The notes under the pieces were generated by a model that was given only the letters and a program-made list of their open reading frames with translations, did not search any database and was not told the origin of the DNA. Position numbers and translations under genes: made by a program. From Thunnus maccoyii (Eukaryota; Chordata; Actinopteri; Scombriformes; Scombridae), in NCBI RefSeq assembly GCF_910596095.1, contig NC_056548.1:19306651-19370650 (forward strand): 64,000 bases of DNA. Reading direction: 5' to 3'. This document shows positions 9,901-25,278 of the stretch, in pieces. The first letter of the stretch is position 1, and every line of letters begins with the position of its first letter.

Positions 9901-12900
9901 AACATAATTGCTAATATCACAGGGTTATGCTTGTAAAACATGGCTTATTTACAACTCTAGTGTTGATTGCAATCACACCGAGTGCTCCGCAGTGAGTGTT
10001 GATCAGATTGGAGACAGTGGGAATAACCTCAGCCTAAGACTCTCTCAGAGGTTGAGATGTTAGCACTGATCCAAAAATCTCTCGTTACTCTCTCTGTACT
10101 TCATGTATTTATCTTAGACTAAGGTTTCACAGGTTGCACTGTGACAGTAAGACTTTAATGAGAACAGTAGACGTCATGCACATTAAGTTAAGTCTGTTTA
10201 CAGTAGCAGAACTGCCATCCAAAGGCCAGTTTCTCTTGTCTGAGCTATTCAAATATCTGGTTTGTTTCATGTTAGGTATTTGAACATCATCCTTTATTGT
10301 TGCTATTGAATTAAATAATTTTCTGTCTACTTGTAGGTGGCCCATGAGGATTTCCTTCCCCTGTCCAGGAAGCTGAGTCCAGAGACCTACGTACCCAGTT
10401 TTAGTAAGTGTCAATACTTTGCTTCTCCGATACTCACATAAATTCCATATGAGGTGACAAGTACAGTTGAATGGTTGCCACGGTCAACTTACGCTGAACT
10501 CAAATTAGAGCAGCTTTAAATTGGATTAGCATGCTGAGTCAAAGGAGTCACAGTGCCACATGTCACCAGAAGCCCTGAGAGATGAGCAAGGTTGAAAGGT
10601 TACATGGCAGATGAGTGTCATACCAGTCTCACAACATGCCGGAAGAAACCGTTACACCATACCACCATACTCCACTCACCAAATGTTTAGTTATCTAAAT
10701 TCTAGCCTGCTGGTGTGAATACTCACAGACATTTGTCCCCACACTCTTTAAGATTTTACCTGGCATTGTTGTTCTCGCATCTGTTAAGTTACAATGAGTA
10801 AGACAGCAGCATGCATCTTACAACATATCTTGACAGTTTCCTTTTTTCTCAAGTTATTTGTTCAGTGCCTAAATGAATGTATTTGCAAGGCTTTGTTAAG
10901 GCTTTAAGAATTTGATTGTTAAGATTAAGATTTTACTAGTAAATACAAATAAATATTGCATGCTCTCCATGGAGCAACTTTTCCCCAAGTGCATTTAGTA
11001 AACAGATTCAGTCCATGCCTCATTAAAGGCTAATTGTGAGAGAAATGTCCTGCCCTAAAGAGAAAAAGAAGGTGAATACCTATGGCAAGACGTCTTTGCT
11101 ATTATCCAGCTTCAATAGAGAAATGTGCAGTGTTACTGTTGCTGTAACTATAGAAAGGGGTCGTAGGTTTATAGCTGCCTGTCAGTGCAGTCAAGTAAAA
11201 AATCACCTGTGAGGAGCTGGTTCAAACTGACTTCAGCTGCAATTTATTTACCATCACGTCCAAGACCTGGGAAGAGTAGAACTGACCACAAGGAGATTTT
11301 TTTTCAACATTTAAAAATTAATTTTCTGTTATATTAACATATTAAGTACAAACTCTGAATTACATTAATTCCTTAATTCATTGGAACAGTCTATAGTGCA
11401 GAGTTTGTTCTCTTTTGTCATTAAATGTGTTGTAACAGTGGTCTGATAATTTTATCCAGCCATTGCACCATACAGATTATTTAACCACTGGCGGGTTGTG
11501 TTACTGCCATGTTAGTTGACTATTGTGCAACCCTGTTAACATTGCAAAAATATACTTTTCATCTAGGTTCTGCAGAGCCACAGAAGCCACAATCTTCCAC
11601 TAGGAGGGAGTCCCCTGCACGCATCAGAAGAAGTGGAAGCCTCAACTTAGACCCTGACATCTTTAAAACCACCAACTTCACTGACTCAGAAAATGGTAAG
11701 GAGTTATCACCTCAAAATGATTTGCTAATTTTTCAAAAATCATAAAAAGTGTAGTCTGGATGTTTTTACATGTATGTGAAAATTGTATTGACAGTTGATT
11801 TGTGAACACTTTGTCTCACAGTGGCATCCAAGGGACGTGTGCTCCAAAGGAACCCCAGTGTTGAGCGCACGTTTTCTCTCCCCTCTAACCCCACTACACC
11901 CGGCTCCTTCCTACTGCCCTCCTACCCACTTGCTACACTCCCGGGAGGCATGCTTACTCCAACACTGTCCCGCCGTCATGCCGACTCTTCCCTCTCTATG
12001 TCGAACACCTGGCCCAACAAGAAAGAGAACAGTCCTCATCAGAGAGACACCAGCCCCTGGAGAGACACAGCAGGCACAGCAAAGGGTAATCTAGTAGAAA
12101 GATGTCAGTATATGTGAAAGGTTGTCAGCTGGATGTGAAAATGTTGTTGTGTTTTGTGTCATCAGTTTTTCTTTCTTTCTTCCTTGCCCTACCCCCTCCA
12201 GGAGACCTCTCTAGCAGATGCTCTCCCAGGCCTCTTCGCGCCTCCCTTGTGAGTTCTTCTTCCACTTCGTCATTCCGTCGGGCTCTGAGCAGCACCAGGG
12301 CAACCCTCTCTATCTCACCAGTCATCCCTCCAGCAGAACAGGCCCAGTCTCATAACGGCCAGAGGTCTAATGCTCCAGGCAGCCCTCAGAACCAGCAGCT
12401 AGAAAGGGACTTTCATCTAGACCCTGTTAGCATCAATTCAATGCAAGATCCTCAAGAGGAGGATCCTCTGGACATGCAGGAGGTCAGCAAACTGCCTGTA
12501 ATTTTGTTTATCATCAATACTGTAATGAGGGTTTTATCTGCTAGTCCAGGGTATCACAATCCTCTTTATGCTCATATGTGCCAATATGTGTCTTGCTTAC
12601 AGATGCTGAACTCACTGCGCTCATTGCGCAACAGTGCTGCCAAGAAGAGGGCCAAAGTGAGCCTTAGCAGTTCAGACCCAGACAGCCCTGACTCAGCTGT
12701 GAAGTTAGACCTGGGTCTGGACTCACCATCACACACGTCTCCCATGCCTACTAGTTCAGCCAGTGAGAGTGGTCTTTTCAGTCTGAGCTCAGTTGCCAAC
12801 TCTAGCTTCAATGGCATCAAAACCAGGTAAAGGATCCGTTACTTTTGGACTCATTAGTTAAATTTGCTTATGTTTCATTTGTAACGAGGACCACCATATG

Positions 12901-15900
12901 TTGGGGCATTAGTCAACAAAAGCCTGATATATTTCAGTCAGAGTAAATGTTATAACAGACCTGGTGCCAATGTTGAGCAGTGGTAACCATCCGGTGTTTA
13001 ATAACGATGTGTTGAACAGTGCTAGGCAGTTTTCCAGGATAATTTCTCACTTGTCACATCTGTCAACAGTCCCGGAAACTCTACCTCTTCAAGAATGAAG
13101 CCTCGCATTGCAAGAAATCCTTCTGCAAAACTGAGATCTTCTGTGTCCATTGACTTCAGCAGCCTTCAAGGTATAAAAAGGATCAAAAAGTCTTGGCTGT
13201 TGTGTTGTATTGGTTTGCATCTAATTCTCATTTTTGTTTTTGCTCTGTAAAGGATTATCTCAGAGAAACGAACTTTCACCTGAGGTGGGTGTTGTGGGAC
13301 AGAGAGTCACTTACTCCAACGGAACAATCAAAACTGAGGAAGAGACCATAGGACCCTCCCCTCCGTTGGTCAAACCAGCTTTCCGGGAATCAGTCAGAGC
13401 TCTGAAACCTGCCAAAGGTAAGCCAGTGATAACATCAAACAGAACAAGGCTTTCTCCTGGATTCATCTTGTGATTATGTTTTTTGTGCTTAAATAATTAA
13501 ATCAGTCCTTTCCTTTGACCTTTAGGATCTCAGAGCCACAACAGCAGGAACTCACCAGCCATGGACATGCCTGAAGGCGTCATTGGAAGAGGTCAGTGTG
13601 GTCATAAGTCATTATTTAGTTATCCAATAATTTGCTCTGTGGCTGAACTAGTATTTTAGCTCAGTGTTGTTTTACAACAGACTGAAAGGCAAAGCTTCCC
13701 AATGTCCTGTTTGAGTTTCAAAGAAACACTACAAAATACAGTTTGTAATAACCCTCATTTAGTAATGGTCTTGAATATAAATACATTCTTTCCTTCATGA
13801 TCACAGTTAAATTGCACTGTTAAAATTTTAAGCAGACCTTATTACTAATTCATTCAGCAGTTGAGACAGTATGGTGTCCACCTCTCTGGTCATACATTTA
13901 AATTATCTGCAAACACCACCCTCATGTTTCATAGGCATGTTTGAAACTGCAGTGTCCTCCAGTCGTCCAGGAGTGGCCTTGTCACTTGAGCAGGGTGATT
14001 CAGTGGCCAAACCTCCTACTGATCCCTCAGGAGGCATCTACAGCCATGCTCTCTCTGCCAGTCACCCAGACAGTGATGACAGCCCTCGTCCAGATGAGGT
14101 TAAGGTTAGTCACACTTTGTCCAATGGTAAATCATAGCACATGATAGAAAGTTTCCAGTTACCAAGTACCACTTGGTGTGTTTTCTACTGATGCATGTGC
14201 AGGAGAGGGTGAAGAACACAAGGTTTAGCCGGGATAAGATGCGGCTGCAGCGCCTGGATCAGTCGGAGGGGCAGCTTGGTCACGGGGACAACACACGAGA
14301 CAAGATTCGCCACCGTGTGAGACAGATGTTATCAGATTCACCTACAGAGGAGAACAGCATGTTAATCATCAAAGGCAAGAGGCGTTTTGCATAAATTCAT
14401 TTCATCATAACGTGGAGTTTCAAGTTCGAATTGTAGCCAGTTTTACTGTTGGTTGGAAATAAGCTATTCCAAGGATCCTCTTTGCCCCTTATGATAAAAT
14501 AAATACATATCTTACCACCCTTTATATTTAACAAATGCAGTACATTTTTGTGGCTCAATACACATAATAGTTATTTATAATAGTTATTCATATGTGAAAT
14601 GTTCAGACAATCAATAGCAAAAGAAAAAATGTTTTCAGTTTAGAAAAATGTTTAAATTTGTCTTTATTTACTGTATTTGTATTTATGTATTTTGTTTTTT
14701 GTCATAGTCTTTAAAGTGTCATAGTGTTTGTTTCTCTGCTGTAGATCTGCATCTGAACGGCAACACACTGACTTCCACCAAAGCAGACCCTCCCTCTGAC
14801 GAGTCGCCTATCAGCCCCACCAGTCCTGTCAGCCCACCTGGCCCCCAAAGCCCCATCAAGTGCTTCACTCCGCCCCACCAGCCAAGCCCCCCTACGGTGC
14901 CCCCCAACCCCAAAAACATGTCCCGTCTTAGGAGGGCTCCTAGCCTCAGCAGGACCCGACCCTCACTGTCCCACAGCTCAGGTCAGTGGATCTGAAAGCC
15001 CAATGTTTCATCTTTGTGCACAAAATGTCAAGCTTAATTTTCTACTTTTTAAACAACCAAAGCGTGTTCATGTCACTGTATCATTATTATGTTGCTCTGT
15101 GTCTTGAATATTTAGCAATATTCCACTGCATTATAAATAGATGACCCACAGTTTTAACAAGTCTTTGTTTATAGAAATAGAAAATGTTGGAACATTAATT
15201 AGACTGTCAAAGCCATCAGAGCATGGCTGAATAAGATGTTTGCTTTGGATAATGTGCAACAATGCTTTGTTTTGACAACCTGCTGTTAATGCACCGCTGC
15301 CCACACACACTGCTTGTTTTCAGACGGATAGAGATGTAACATGAGACTGAATCTGTGTGTCTGTGTGTTGTGTGGTATCTGACGGGCCATTTAGATGAGC
15401 TGTCTCCTGGCGCTACAGGCCACAAGAAAAATCTCTCTGAGCCTCCGGAGCTATGTCCTTTTTCCAAGCCTGAGCTGGCACTGACACAGAGTTTCAACCT
15501 GCTGAGCTCAGAGGACTGGTGAGAAACATTTGCAATGTTACAGTACCCCAGTTTCACTGCTTCAGAGGAGAATAGTTTTGATCCTCATATTGATAACTCA
15601 AATCCAAGGGTCCCACAGAGGTTAATAGAATGTAGAACAAGAAAAAAATAATTAACTAATTACCAACCTTGTTTTTTTGTAAAGGGAGAAGAAGATCGAA
15701 GGTCTGACGTTCCTACGTTCTCTGGCCCACTACCACTCAGACACACTCCAGGGCAGGCTTCATGATGTCTGTCTGTCTCTCATTCAAGAGGTAGCTATTC
15801 TTGTTGTATAACCTGCCCACATCACTTTTGACACGTATTACTCTCTCTGAAATTGAACTGCTTCTTTTCTGGTTTACATATTGATATCTGATTTTGCAGA

Positions 15901-18900
15901 ACAATTTCATTTGTCAGTGTCTTGCATTTATGCGGTGCCTTGACTTCAAAGTGCATGTGTAAACTCCTTACTGTTTTTGTTTGTTTATCTTTAATGCTGT
16001 GTCTTTAATCTACTGTATATGTCCAATGTTCTGTTGTCCACTCGCATCAAAAATGTCTTTCTTATTCAGGTGAAGAACCTGCGGTCAGGTGTGTCCAGGG
16101 TTGCAGTGTGTACACTGGGTGACCTGTACAGCCACCTGCAGAGGGCAATGGACCAGGAGCTGGAGGGGACAGTGAAAGCCTTACTGCAGAAGGCTGGGGA
16201 GACTAACGCCTTTATTAGGCAGGATGTTGATGCAGCACTGGACTGCATGGTACAGCACTGTACCCCCACTCGTGGAATCAATGCTCTACTCTCCGGGGGA
16301 CTCAGGTCAGTATGCACTGGCCACATTCACACACAGTAAAGGGCTGTTTCACTAAACTTAGAATCTATCTATCTTGCACACTATCCTAAAATGGAATCGT
16401 TAAACATTTTTAATCTTTAATTTCTGAATTGGTTTTCCCTCTGCTGTTAGTCATCTCAATGCAGTGGTGAGGAAGTGCACCGCCCAGCATCTGGCCAATC
16501 TGGTGGAGAAGGTTGGTGCTGCCCGTCTCCTTTCTGGAGGTAAAGATCTCACTGACAGAATCTTACCTGCAGTCACCAAGCTTGCGCAAGACTCCTCACA
16601 GGAAGCCAGGTATGTAGAGGGATTTCAGTTATGTTTTTACAAATCTTGTATGCACAGATTTAATCTAAGTGTTCGTGTTTTGCACAAATTAAGAACTTCA
16701 GATTCATTAATATTTTCTGAATAGCAAAATGTTCAACAACATTTATGAGAAGTTGGATCCACAAATTGGTACCATGAAATCTGTATTACTAGCCCATTAA
16801 AAATATATATAAAACACAGATGATTCCACTAGATTTTGTGCTTTAAACATTTCCCATCGGTCCAGATTAAAAGAAAAATAGCCAAGAGATTTGCTTGATA
16901 TGAGAATACGTCATAAAATACACAAGGGACATACTGGTAGCTTAGTGGTTAAGACGCATACCACATAAACCAACTAACCAACTTTAGTACAATGCAATAC
17001 AACAGTATAACCCAACATTCTGCATATAACAAACCTTTATTTAGTTTGTTCTAGTTGATATGTGTCTCACCATAACTGACATTAATATTAAAAACGTTAA
17101 ATAAAATAGGGCTGTGGTCTCCTGGTCGATTAGTTGGTCGATAGGCTCTTGTCCGACAAAATTCTCATTGGTCAAATAACTGCCGTGTTACTTTCATAAG
17201 GAGAAAAGTGCTACATCAATAGCTTTCCAGGATTAATCCATTATTTCCTGCAGCAGGAGGGACAGACTAACAAATTACCTGAAAATGGGGGTGTATTCAA
17301 AACACCCCCGTTGTTTTCACAACTTTGAGCTCGCCCAACCTAATGGAGACTGCTAGGTCTAACTGTACCCAATGTTTACTAAGCGTTTACTGAATCAGTA
17401 TTTCTCCTATAATTATAACAACAAGAACTCCCGCCAGGCCAAAAAAATATTTTTTTAATGTAAAAAATAACGCCAAATATCCATTCATTCGGAAATCAAT
17501 AGTGTTTGGGAGTGTCTGTGCAGCGCTGTTCCGTTACGTGAGTCTACCTCCGTGTCGTTGCCTGGGAAACTATTGGTAGCGTAACTCTAAGGAATACGGC
17601 ATTGCGTAGTATGTTTGCGTAGCGAGCGAGAAAGAGTGAGCGGTAGATGAGTGATGCAAGCTGAGCAGATGAAAAGGTTAGCAGTAAGTTGTCTGTCTGA
17701 CAGTAAATGTACAGTACAGACTTCAGTGTAACAGTTTATAAATGCTTATTATGTACGATTTCAGTTGACCCAAGATTTTCTTTGGTTGACTACAGCTCTA
17801 AAAGAAAAAAACAAAAATGATTGTCTTGCTTTACTAAATGCTGCTTATGGCCTGCAAATCCAAAAACAACAATACTGCAGACAAACAATAATTCACAAAG
17901 ACTGTTGATACTGGCACTCAGGTTGTATATTCTTACACTGGTTCAACCCATAGGTACTACGGGCGTCGAATGCTGCTGTCCCTGTCGTCCCACCCAGACT
18001 TTGACAAGATCCTGGAAAAATATATCCCCACCAAAGACCTGCCAACTGTCAGAGACACTGTCTTCACTCTCAAGACAAAGGTTCAGTCTTTGCTACTGCA
18101 TGTGAATACAATGTTGGTGTTTTTGCTAGAGGTCAAACACTGTCATCTTACCTCGAGATTGTGGGTGATTTTAGGGTCTTGGTGAGATGCCCCAAGACAC
18201 CCAATCAGCCAGAGGCAGACGCTCCCTTCCAGGCAGTGGCACAGTCAGGGCCTCGTCTCTCACCAGAGAGCCACTCAACCAGACCAACAGGTGGGTGTAA
18301 TTATCAACCAGTACGGCAGAGAGACCTGTAAACACTGAATTCAGCCTCAGTAGTAGAGGTGTAGCTTACATAAACTGCATAAATATATATGGAAAGTAAG
18401 TTACTAATATTTAACTGACAGGTTTATAAAGATATAACATTTAATTTGCTTCATCTACAGGGAGACCAATAGCCATTACAGCTGTAGATCTCAGACACAG
18501 AGTATTGCAGACAAGACCGAATACATCAAGCAGATCTCAGGTCTACTGGGTTCAAAGGACTTCAGAGAGAGGATCAAGGGAATCGACCAGCTAGTGACTG
18601 ACTGCCAGCACAACCCCAACATGGTCATCAATAGTATATTCCCAGTTAGTAGAAATTTTATTCTAATTACATCAATATTTTTATGTACCTTTTATCATGG
18701 TTCTTAATTTTAATCATAAAAATCACCAGGAAAACATCACTAAACTGTCTCTCTTCCACCTTTTACCCTTTTTTCTTCTCTCTCTGCTCTCCCTTCTTTC
18801 AGGTGTTTGATGCTTTCAAGTCAAGGCTGCAGGAATCCAACAGCAAGGTCAATCTGTATGCCCTCGAGTCTCTACAGAAAATCATCCACTTGATGAAGGA

Positions 18901-19576
18901 AAACTTGTCCCAAGTGGTCAACATCCTTGTCCCAGCGATTGTGGACAATCACCTCAACTCCAAGAACAACGCCATCTACTCTGCTGCTATTGGAGCTATT
19001 AATGCACTGATCTTAAATCTTGGTACTCATTTCCAGAATTCAGAACTTTTGATACAGGTGAAATTTGATGCTTGGTCTGATTTGAGAAATTGTATTTGAC
19101 TTTTTCTTTGTTTTCTTTCCTTGGCAGATAACATACTCCTTCTCCAGCCTTTCTGCGCCAAGGCTCAGTTTTTAAGCGGCAAAGCAAAGGTGGATCTTAT
19201 TGAAAAGGTTGCAGGTATGTCTGTTGTAATCATTCTGAAACATGTAGCAAGTTTAAGCCTCAGCTTTTGAACTGGTTTGTATATCTGACCACCTCTTATC
19301 AATTCTCACTTTTTATATCCAGATCTCGTGACAGAGCTCTACCCTCGCAAGCCCCAGATGGTGGAGCAGAAAGTGCTGCCCTTGCTGTGGCACCTCCTTG
19401 GCACCTCTACCCACAGTGGGACCATTCATGGCCGGGGCGGCAGCGTGCGCGGCGCTACCGCCAACCTGTGCCAAGCCCTTTATGTCCAGATGGGTCCCAG
19501 CCTGACTGAGTTTGCTGCCTCCCAACCTGCCAATGTCCACAAAGGTTTAAATGAGGTCCTGAGGACTTTGTCCTAA
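6982..19576 (+). CDS. togaram1: TOG array regulator of axonemal microtubules 1 (FAM179B/crescerin-1)
   Basis: Ciliary microtubule regulator with tubulin-binding TOG domains. Coding exons: 6982-8013, 10337-10403, 11567-11695, 11822-12085, 12202-12482, 12603-12826, 13070-13170, 13253-13417, 13526-13591, 13935-14104, 14203-14374, 14745-14981, 15395-15518, 15685-15790, 16070-16305, 16451-16609, 17954-18080, 18175-18290, 18461-18644, 18803-19022, 19128-19214, 19323-19576. They total 4521 nt, or 1506 residues, and every junction keeps frame. Residues 1-230 match TOG2 of the human protein (QELHQQLLDLKNYQNRTNGV, LLDDSNFKV). A long Ser/Pro-rich linker follows, with the conserved SLRSLRNSAAKKRAK. TOG3 is at about 990-1225 (EDWEKKIEGL, VKNLRSGVSR) and TOG4 at about 1275-1506 (VFDAFKSRL, AIVDNHLNSKN). 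Human TOGARAM1 has about 340 more N-terminal residues including TOG1. Here an in-frame stop (6892-6894) lies between the acceptor at 6836 and the ATG, so none is encoded. The intron after 14374 appears to use a GC donor. Confidence 0.93.
8789..9237. mobile_element. Non-autonomous inverted-repeat element in togaram1 intron
   Basis: The left end CCTGTTCACACCAAGCATTA and the right end (reverse complement CCTGTTCACACCGGGCATTA) match at 18 of 20 positions. The 449 bp element carries no plausible transposase ORF. A clear target-site duplication was not seen. Confidence 0.82.
9331..9360. repeat. (TTTA)n microsatellite
   Basis: Tandem TTTA units over about 30 bases. Confidence 0.9.
16930..16975 (+). 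repeat. Possible tRNA-derived SINE head fragment
   Basis: TGGTAGCTTAGTGGTTAAGA resembles a Pol III A box of a tRNA-derived SINE. No B box, cloverleaf or tail was found, so it is not called a tRNA gene. It lies in a togaram1 intron. Confidence 0.3.
17108..17799. mobile_element. hAT-like non-autonomous element in togaram1 intron
   Basis: The left end AGGGCTGTGGTCTCCTGGTC pairs with the reverse-complemented right end AGAGCTGTAGTCAACCAAAG, a short imperfect inverted repeat. The interior contains repeated GGTCGAT/GTTGAC-type motifs. It is 692 bp with no transposase ORF. The assignment to the hAT group is from memory of similar fish elements; an 8-bp target duplication could not be confirmed. Confidence 0.65.
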
Positions 19577-19698
19577 AGGTAAAGCAGAATCCAAACACTA
19601 CCAAATGTTGGAAGAGAAGAAAGAGCATTGACACAACACTGACCTTACTTGAAGACAGAGATGTTCTACATTTCTTACAGTGCCTGCACTTTTATATC

Positions 19699-19704
19699 AA
19701 TAAA
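19699..19704 (+). terminator. togaram1: Polyadenylation signal of togaram1
   Basis: AATAAA about 123 bases after the stop codon. Longer 3' ends further downstream are possible. Confidence 0.6.
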
Positions 19705-21797
19705 GAGAAAGTCCTTAAAGATTAGGAGCTCTTATTCTTATCTCAGTGAGATTTCCTCTGGTACAAAGCATGGACAATTGTAACATACTGACATCAGGTC
19801 TTACACGTACTCAACCTGCTCTCTTTGCACTTTGAAAAGGTAGCTCATTATCATGATAGACGTCATGAGTTTTACATTTTACCATCATATGATTGTCATC
19901 CCTTTTTTTTCATAATCTAAACATGTACTGTAGACAAATCAGAAACACTATTGCAGAATGTAAAATTGAAATGCACAAAAAGAAGGAAGAAGACAGGGAT
20001 CTGAAAGGTGTATATTTTTGCTGTTTCATCATATGTGATGTGATATTTTTAAGATGTCTTATGTAGTTGTTTTAAAAGGTTTGTGAATTGAGATTAACAA
20101 GAATAGTACAAAATAATTTTGTACAGCTCAAATGTGTATTTGCACAGTATTAGCTTGGTCTGTAATCGTATGCTGTATGATGGTACAGTTAATTTATCTA
20201 TTGTGTAATGGTTTGAAATCCTGTTAATGATGTGCTGAGTTTTCTTTTTTTTTTTTTTTTCTTTTTTGCATGACCAAAATTTACTGGCGGGATCAAAATT
20301 GTTTATATTTTTGTTAAGGAGATATATATCTATCTATGTACACTGATGCCTAGATCAAGGTTGGTTTCGAAAGGAAAAGGAGTTCAGCTTTACTCCTGGG
20401 GTTGCCTGAGAAACAGTGAAGGCCCAGATCGATGATTCTGTCTCAGTATAGTGCCAGTCTTCAAGTAGCCTTTTAACTCACCTATTGTTAAATTATATTG
20501 AACTTGTTTGTGAACAAGAGCAAAGACAGACTGATATATATTAAAGTGTTTTATTTCTGTAAAACTAACTTGTGTGTGTGCCTCTTTCAAAATTTAGTGG
20601 AACTGTGATGGAGGGAGTTTTGTCCTTTAATGAAATTCAGCAGCATATTTTATTGAACTTCCTTAAAACACATATTTCAAACTCCATGCAGCCAATTTTA
20701 AAGCAAGCTTTCTGCTAAAAAGCTCTGATGATTCCATCGGTTTTTCAGACTTTCCAGAGCCACAGAAGACATTATACAATTGTGTTCACAGGCTGTGTAG
20801 TACTCTATGTGACACGGAAACTTCATATGCAAAATTGGTGGAATCCCCCTTTATATCTTGACAGTTACATTATGTTGCTTTTCAAGATGAAAGGGGAATT
20901 CACTTCTGTCCAAAAAAACACATATTGTCTGCCTCTGAAGTTGCCAAATTTGCATTTATTAATGGGTGCAGTCAATGAATACACAAGAGAGAATCTTTAG
21001 TTTTCTCTTTCAGTTGTGCCTATGGCATTTCGTCTAAACTCGTCTTCTGACAAACTTTCCCCTAACATGTAAAATAACAGAAAATAGCTGTGTAGGATCT
21101 TTTATGTAGTGACAAGAAATGTAGCATGTCACTACAGAGGCTATCCAGGCCGAGGCCTTGGAAAAGAGGTAGGCTTAGCAAGCTGTACAAAAGAACAAAA
21201 GACTGGTATTACGTTTTTAATAACTGGATGTAAGATGCTTTGAGAAATTACACGGTACGCTTTCATTCCTCTGATTTCAACAGTAATGTCACTTTAATAG
21301 GCTTGTCTGGGATTACATATTACGGCCAAGTTTGGAATTAAAATGCAAATCATTATCTCACCCCCTGAACTTTTAAACATGAAAGTAGCTGCCATTCTGA
21401 AATCAAATTGTACAGATTTGTGCCTGCTGCATCTCTATATGAACGTGCTATTCAACACCGTGTCATGAGAGAGGAGCGGATGTCAGACTGGACAGAGTCC
21501 CCGTCGACCTACGTGTTACAGTAGGTGATTTTACAGCATTTCAGTAGCAGGGTGGACTAGCTTGTGCTTGAAGGGATGCTGCTGCTGCCCTCATTCACAA
21601 AAATAAAGATAGTCCTGAAGAAGCACTGACAAAATCCTCCAACTCGAGTTCCATATTAAACCATCACATACAGTAGCTGAGCTGCACATTAGCAAAACAT
21701 CATATCAACCATTTTACATTTAACTTAATCAAATATTTTGTACACAAGGTCTCCACATTGTCCCTTTAAATGCAGTTATAAGAATGAGTCTCCAGCT

Positions 21798-21803
21798 TTT
21801 ATT
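21798..21803 (-). terminator. ccdc28b: Candidate polyadenylation signal of ccdc28b
   Basis: AATAAA on the minus strand, about 670 bases beyond the ccdc28b stop codon. Its use is not shown by the sequence. Confidence 0.4.
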
Positions 21804-22475
21804 AAATCCAGTTTGTTCCAGTAATAAACTTTTAGCAAAGATATAAAAATGAGGGAGTGTATTCAGAATAATAGCAAAAGTGAAAACTCCCATAAAACAT
21901 CTAAGCTAACCACAGTGTTGTCGACAAGGGCCAAATATGTTTGCTACGTTAAATATGTCTAAATTTTCTGAACCTTTCCTAACAGACATGTACTACCAGG
22001 CATAACATGAAATAAGAAAACACAATATAAATTCTTAAACTTTCATGAGATGTGCTTTTTGTAATGGAAAATAGAAAACCAAAGATTATACTCACCTGGA
22101 TTCAGATATTTGTTACCCAATGATGTAACAAGTAACTGAAGCCAAGTTAGTCAACGATAACAACATCCTTTGACTTTTGACACAATGTTTTCCTTTCACA
22201 CAACTGTTCGGTAAACCCGTCGGTCATTTCTTGTGCTATGAATGAGGGGGTTTATGATTTTGGTTGGCGTGTTCATTTAATGCTTTGCTGCTTTGAGTCA
22301 CCGTGTTGTTACCTCGCCTTCACTGAACAAATGGAAAAAAAAAAATAGCCCCTCCTCCTGTGGATCTTTCCATTCTGTTACTAAGGCAGCTGGATCAATG
22401 CCATGGCAACCTGGACTGGTTGGATGTTGTGAGAAGATGAGTGTGCACGGTTGCCGTCCTCCACACCTCACTTTG

Positions 22476-25278
<2,803 letters not shown>

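Larger units (their letters stand above)
19577..22475. other. 3' UTRs and spacer between convergent togaram1 and ccdc28b
   Basis: The togaram1 3' UTR enters from the left and the ccdc28b 3' UTR from the right. The middle (about 20.0-21.7 kb) is AT-rich and holds only short ORFs without recognisable content. No RNA gene or transposon end was recognised. Confidence 0.6.

Noticed and set aside
16930-16975. tRNA gene
   Set aside because: Only an A-box-like stretch is present; no B box, anticodon arm or 3' stem could be found.
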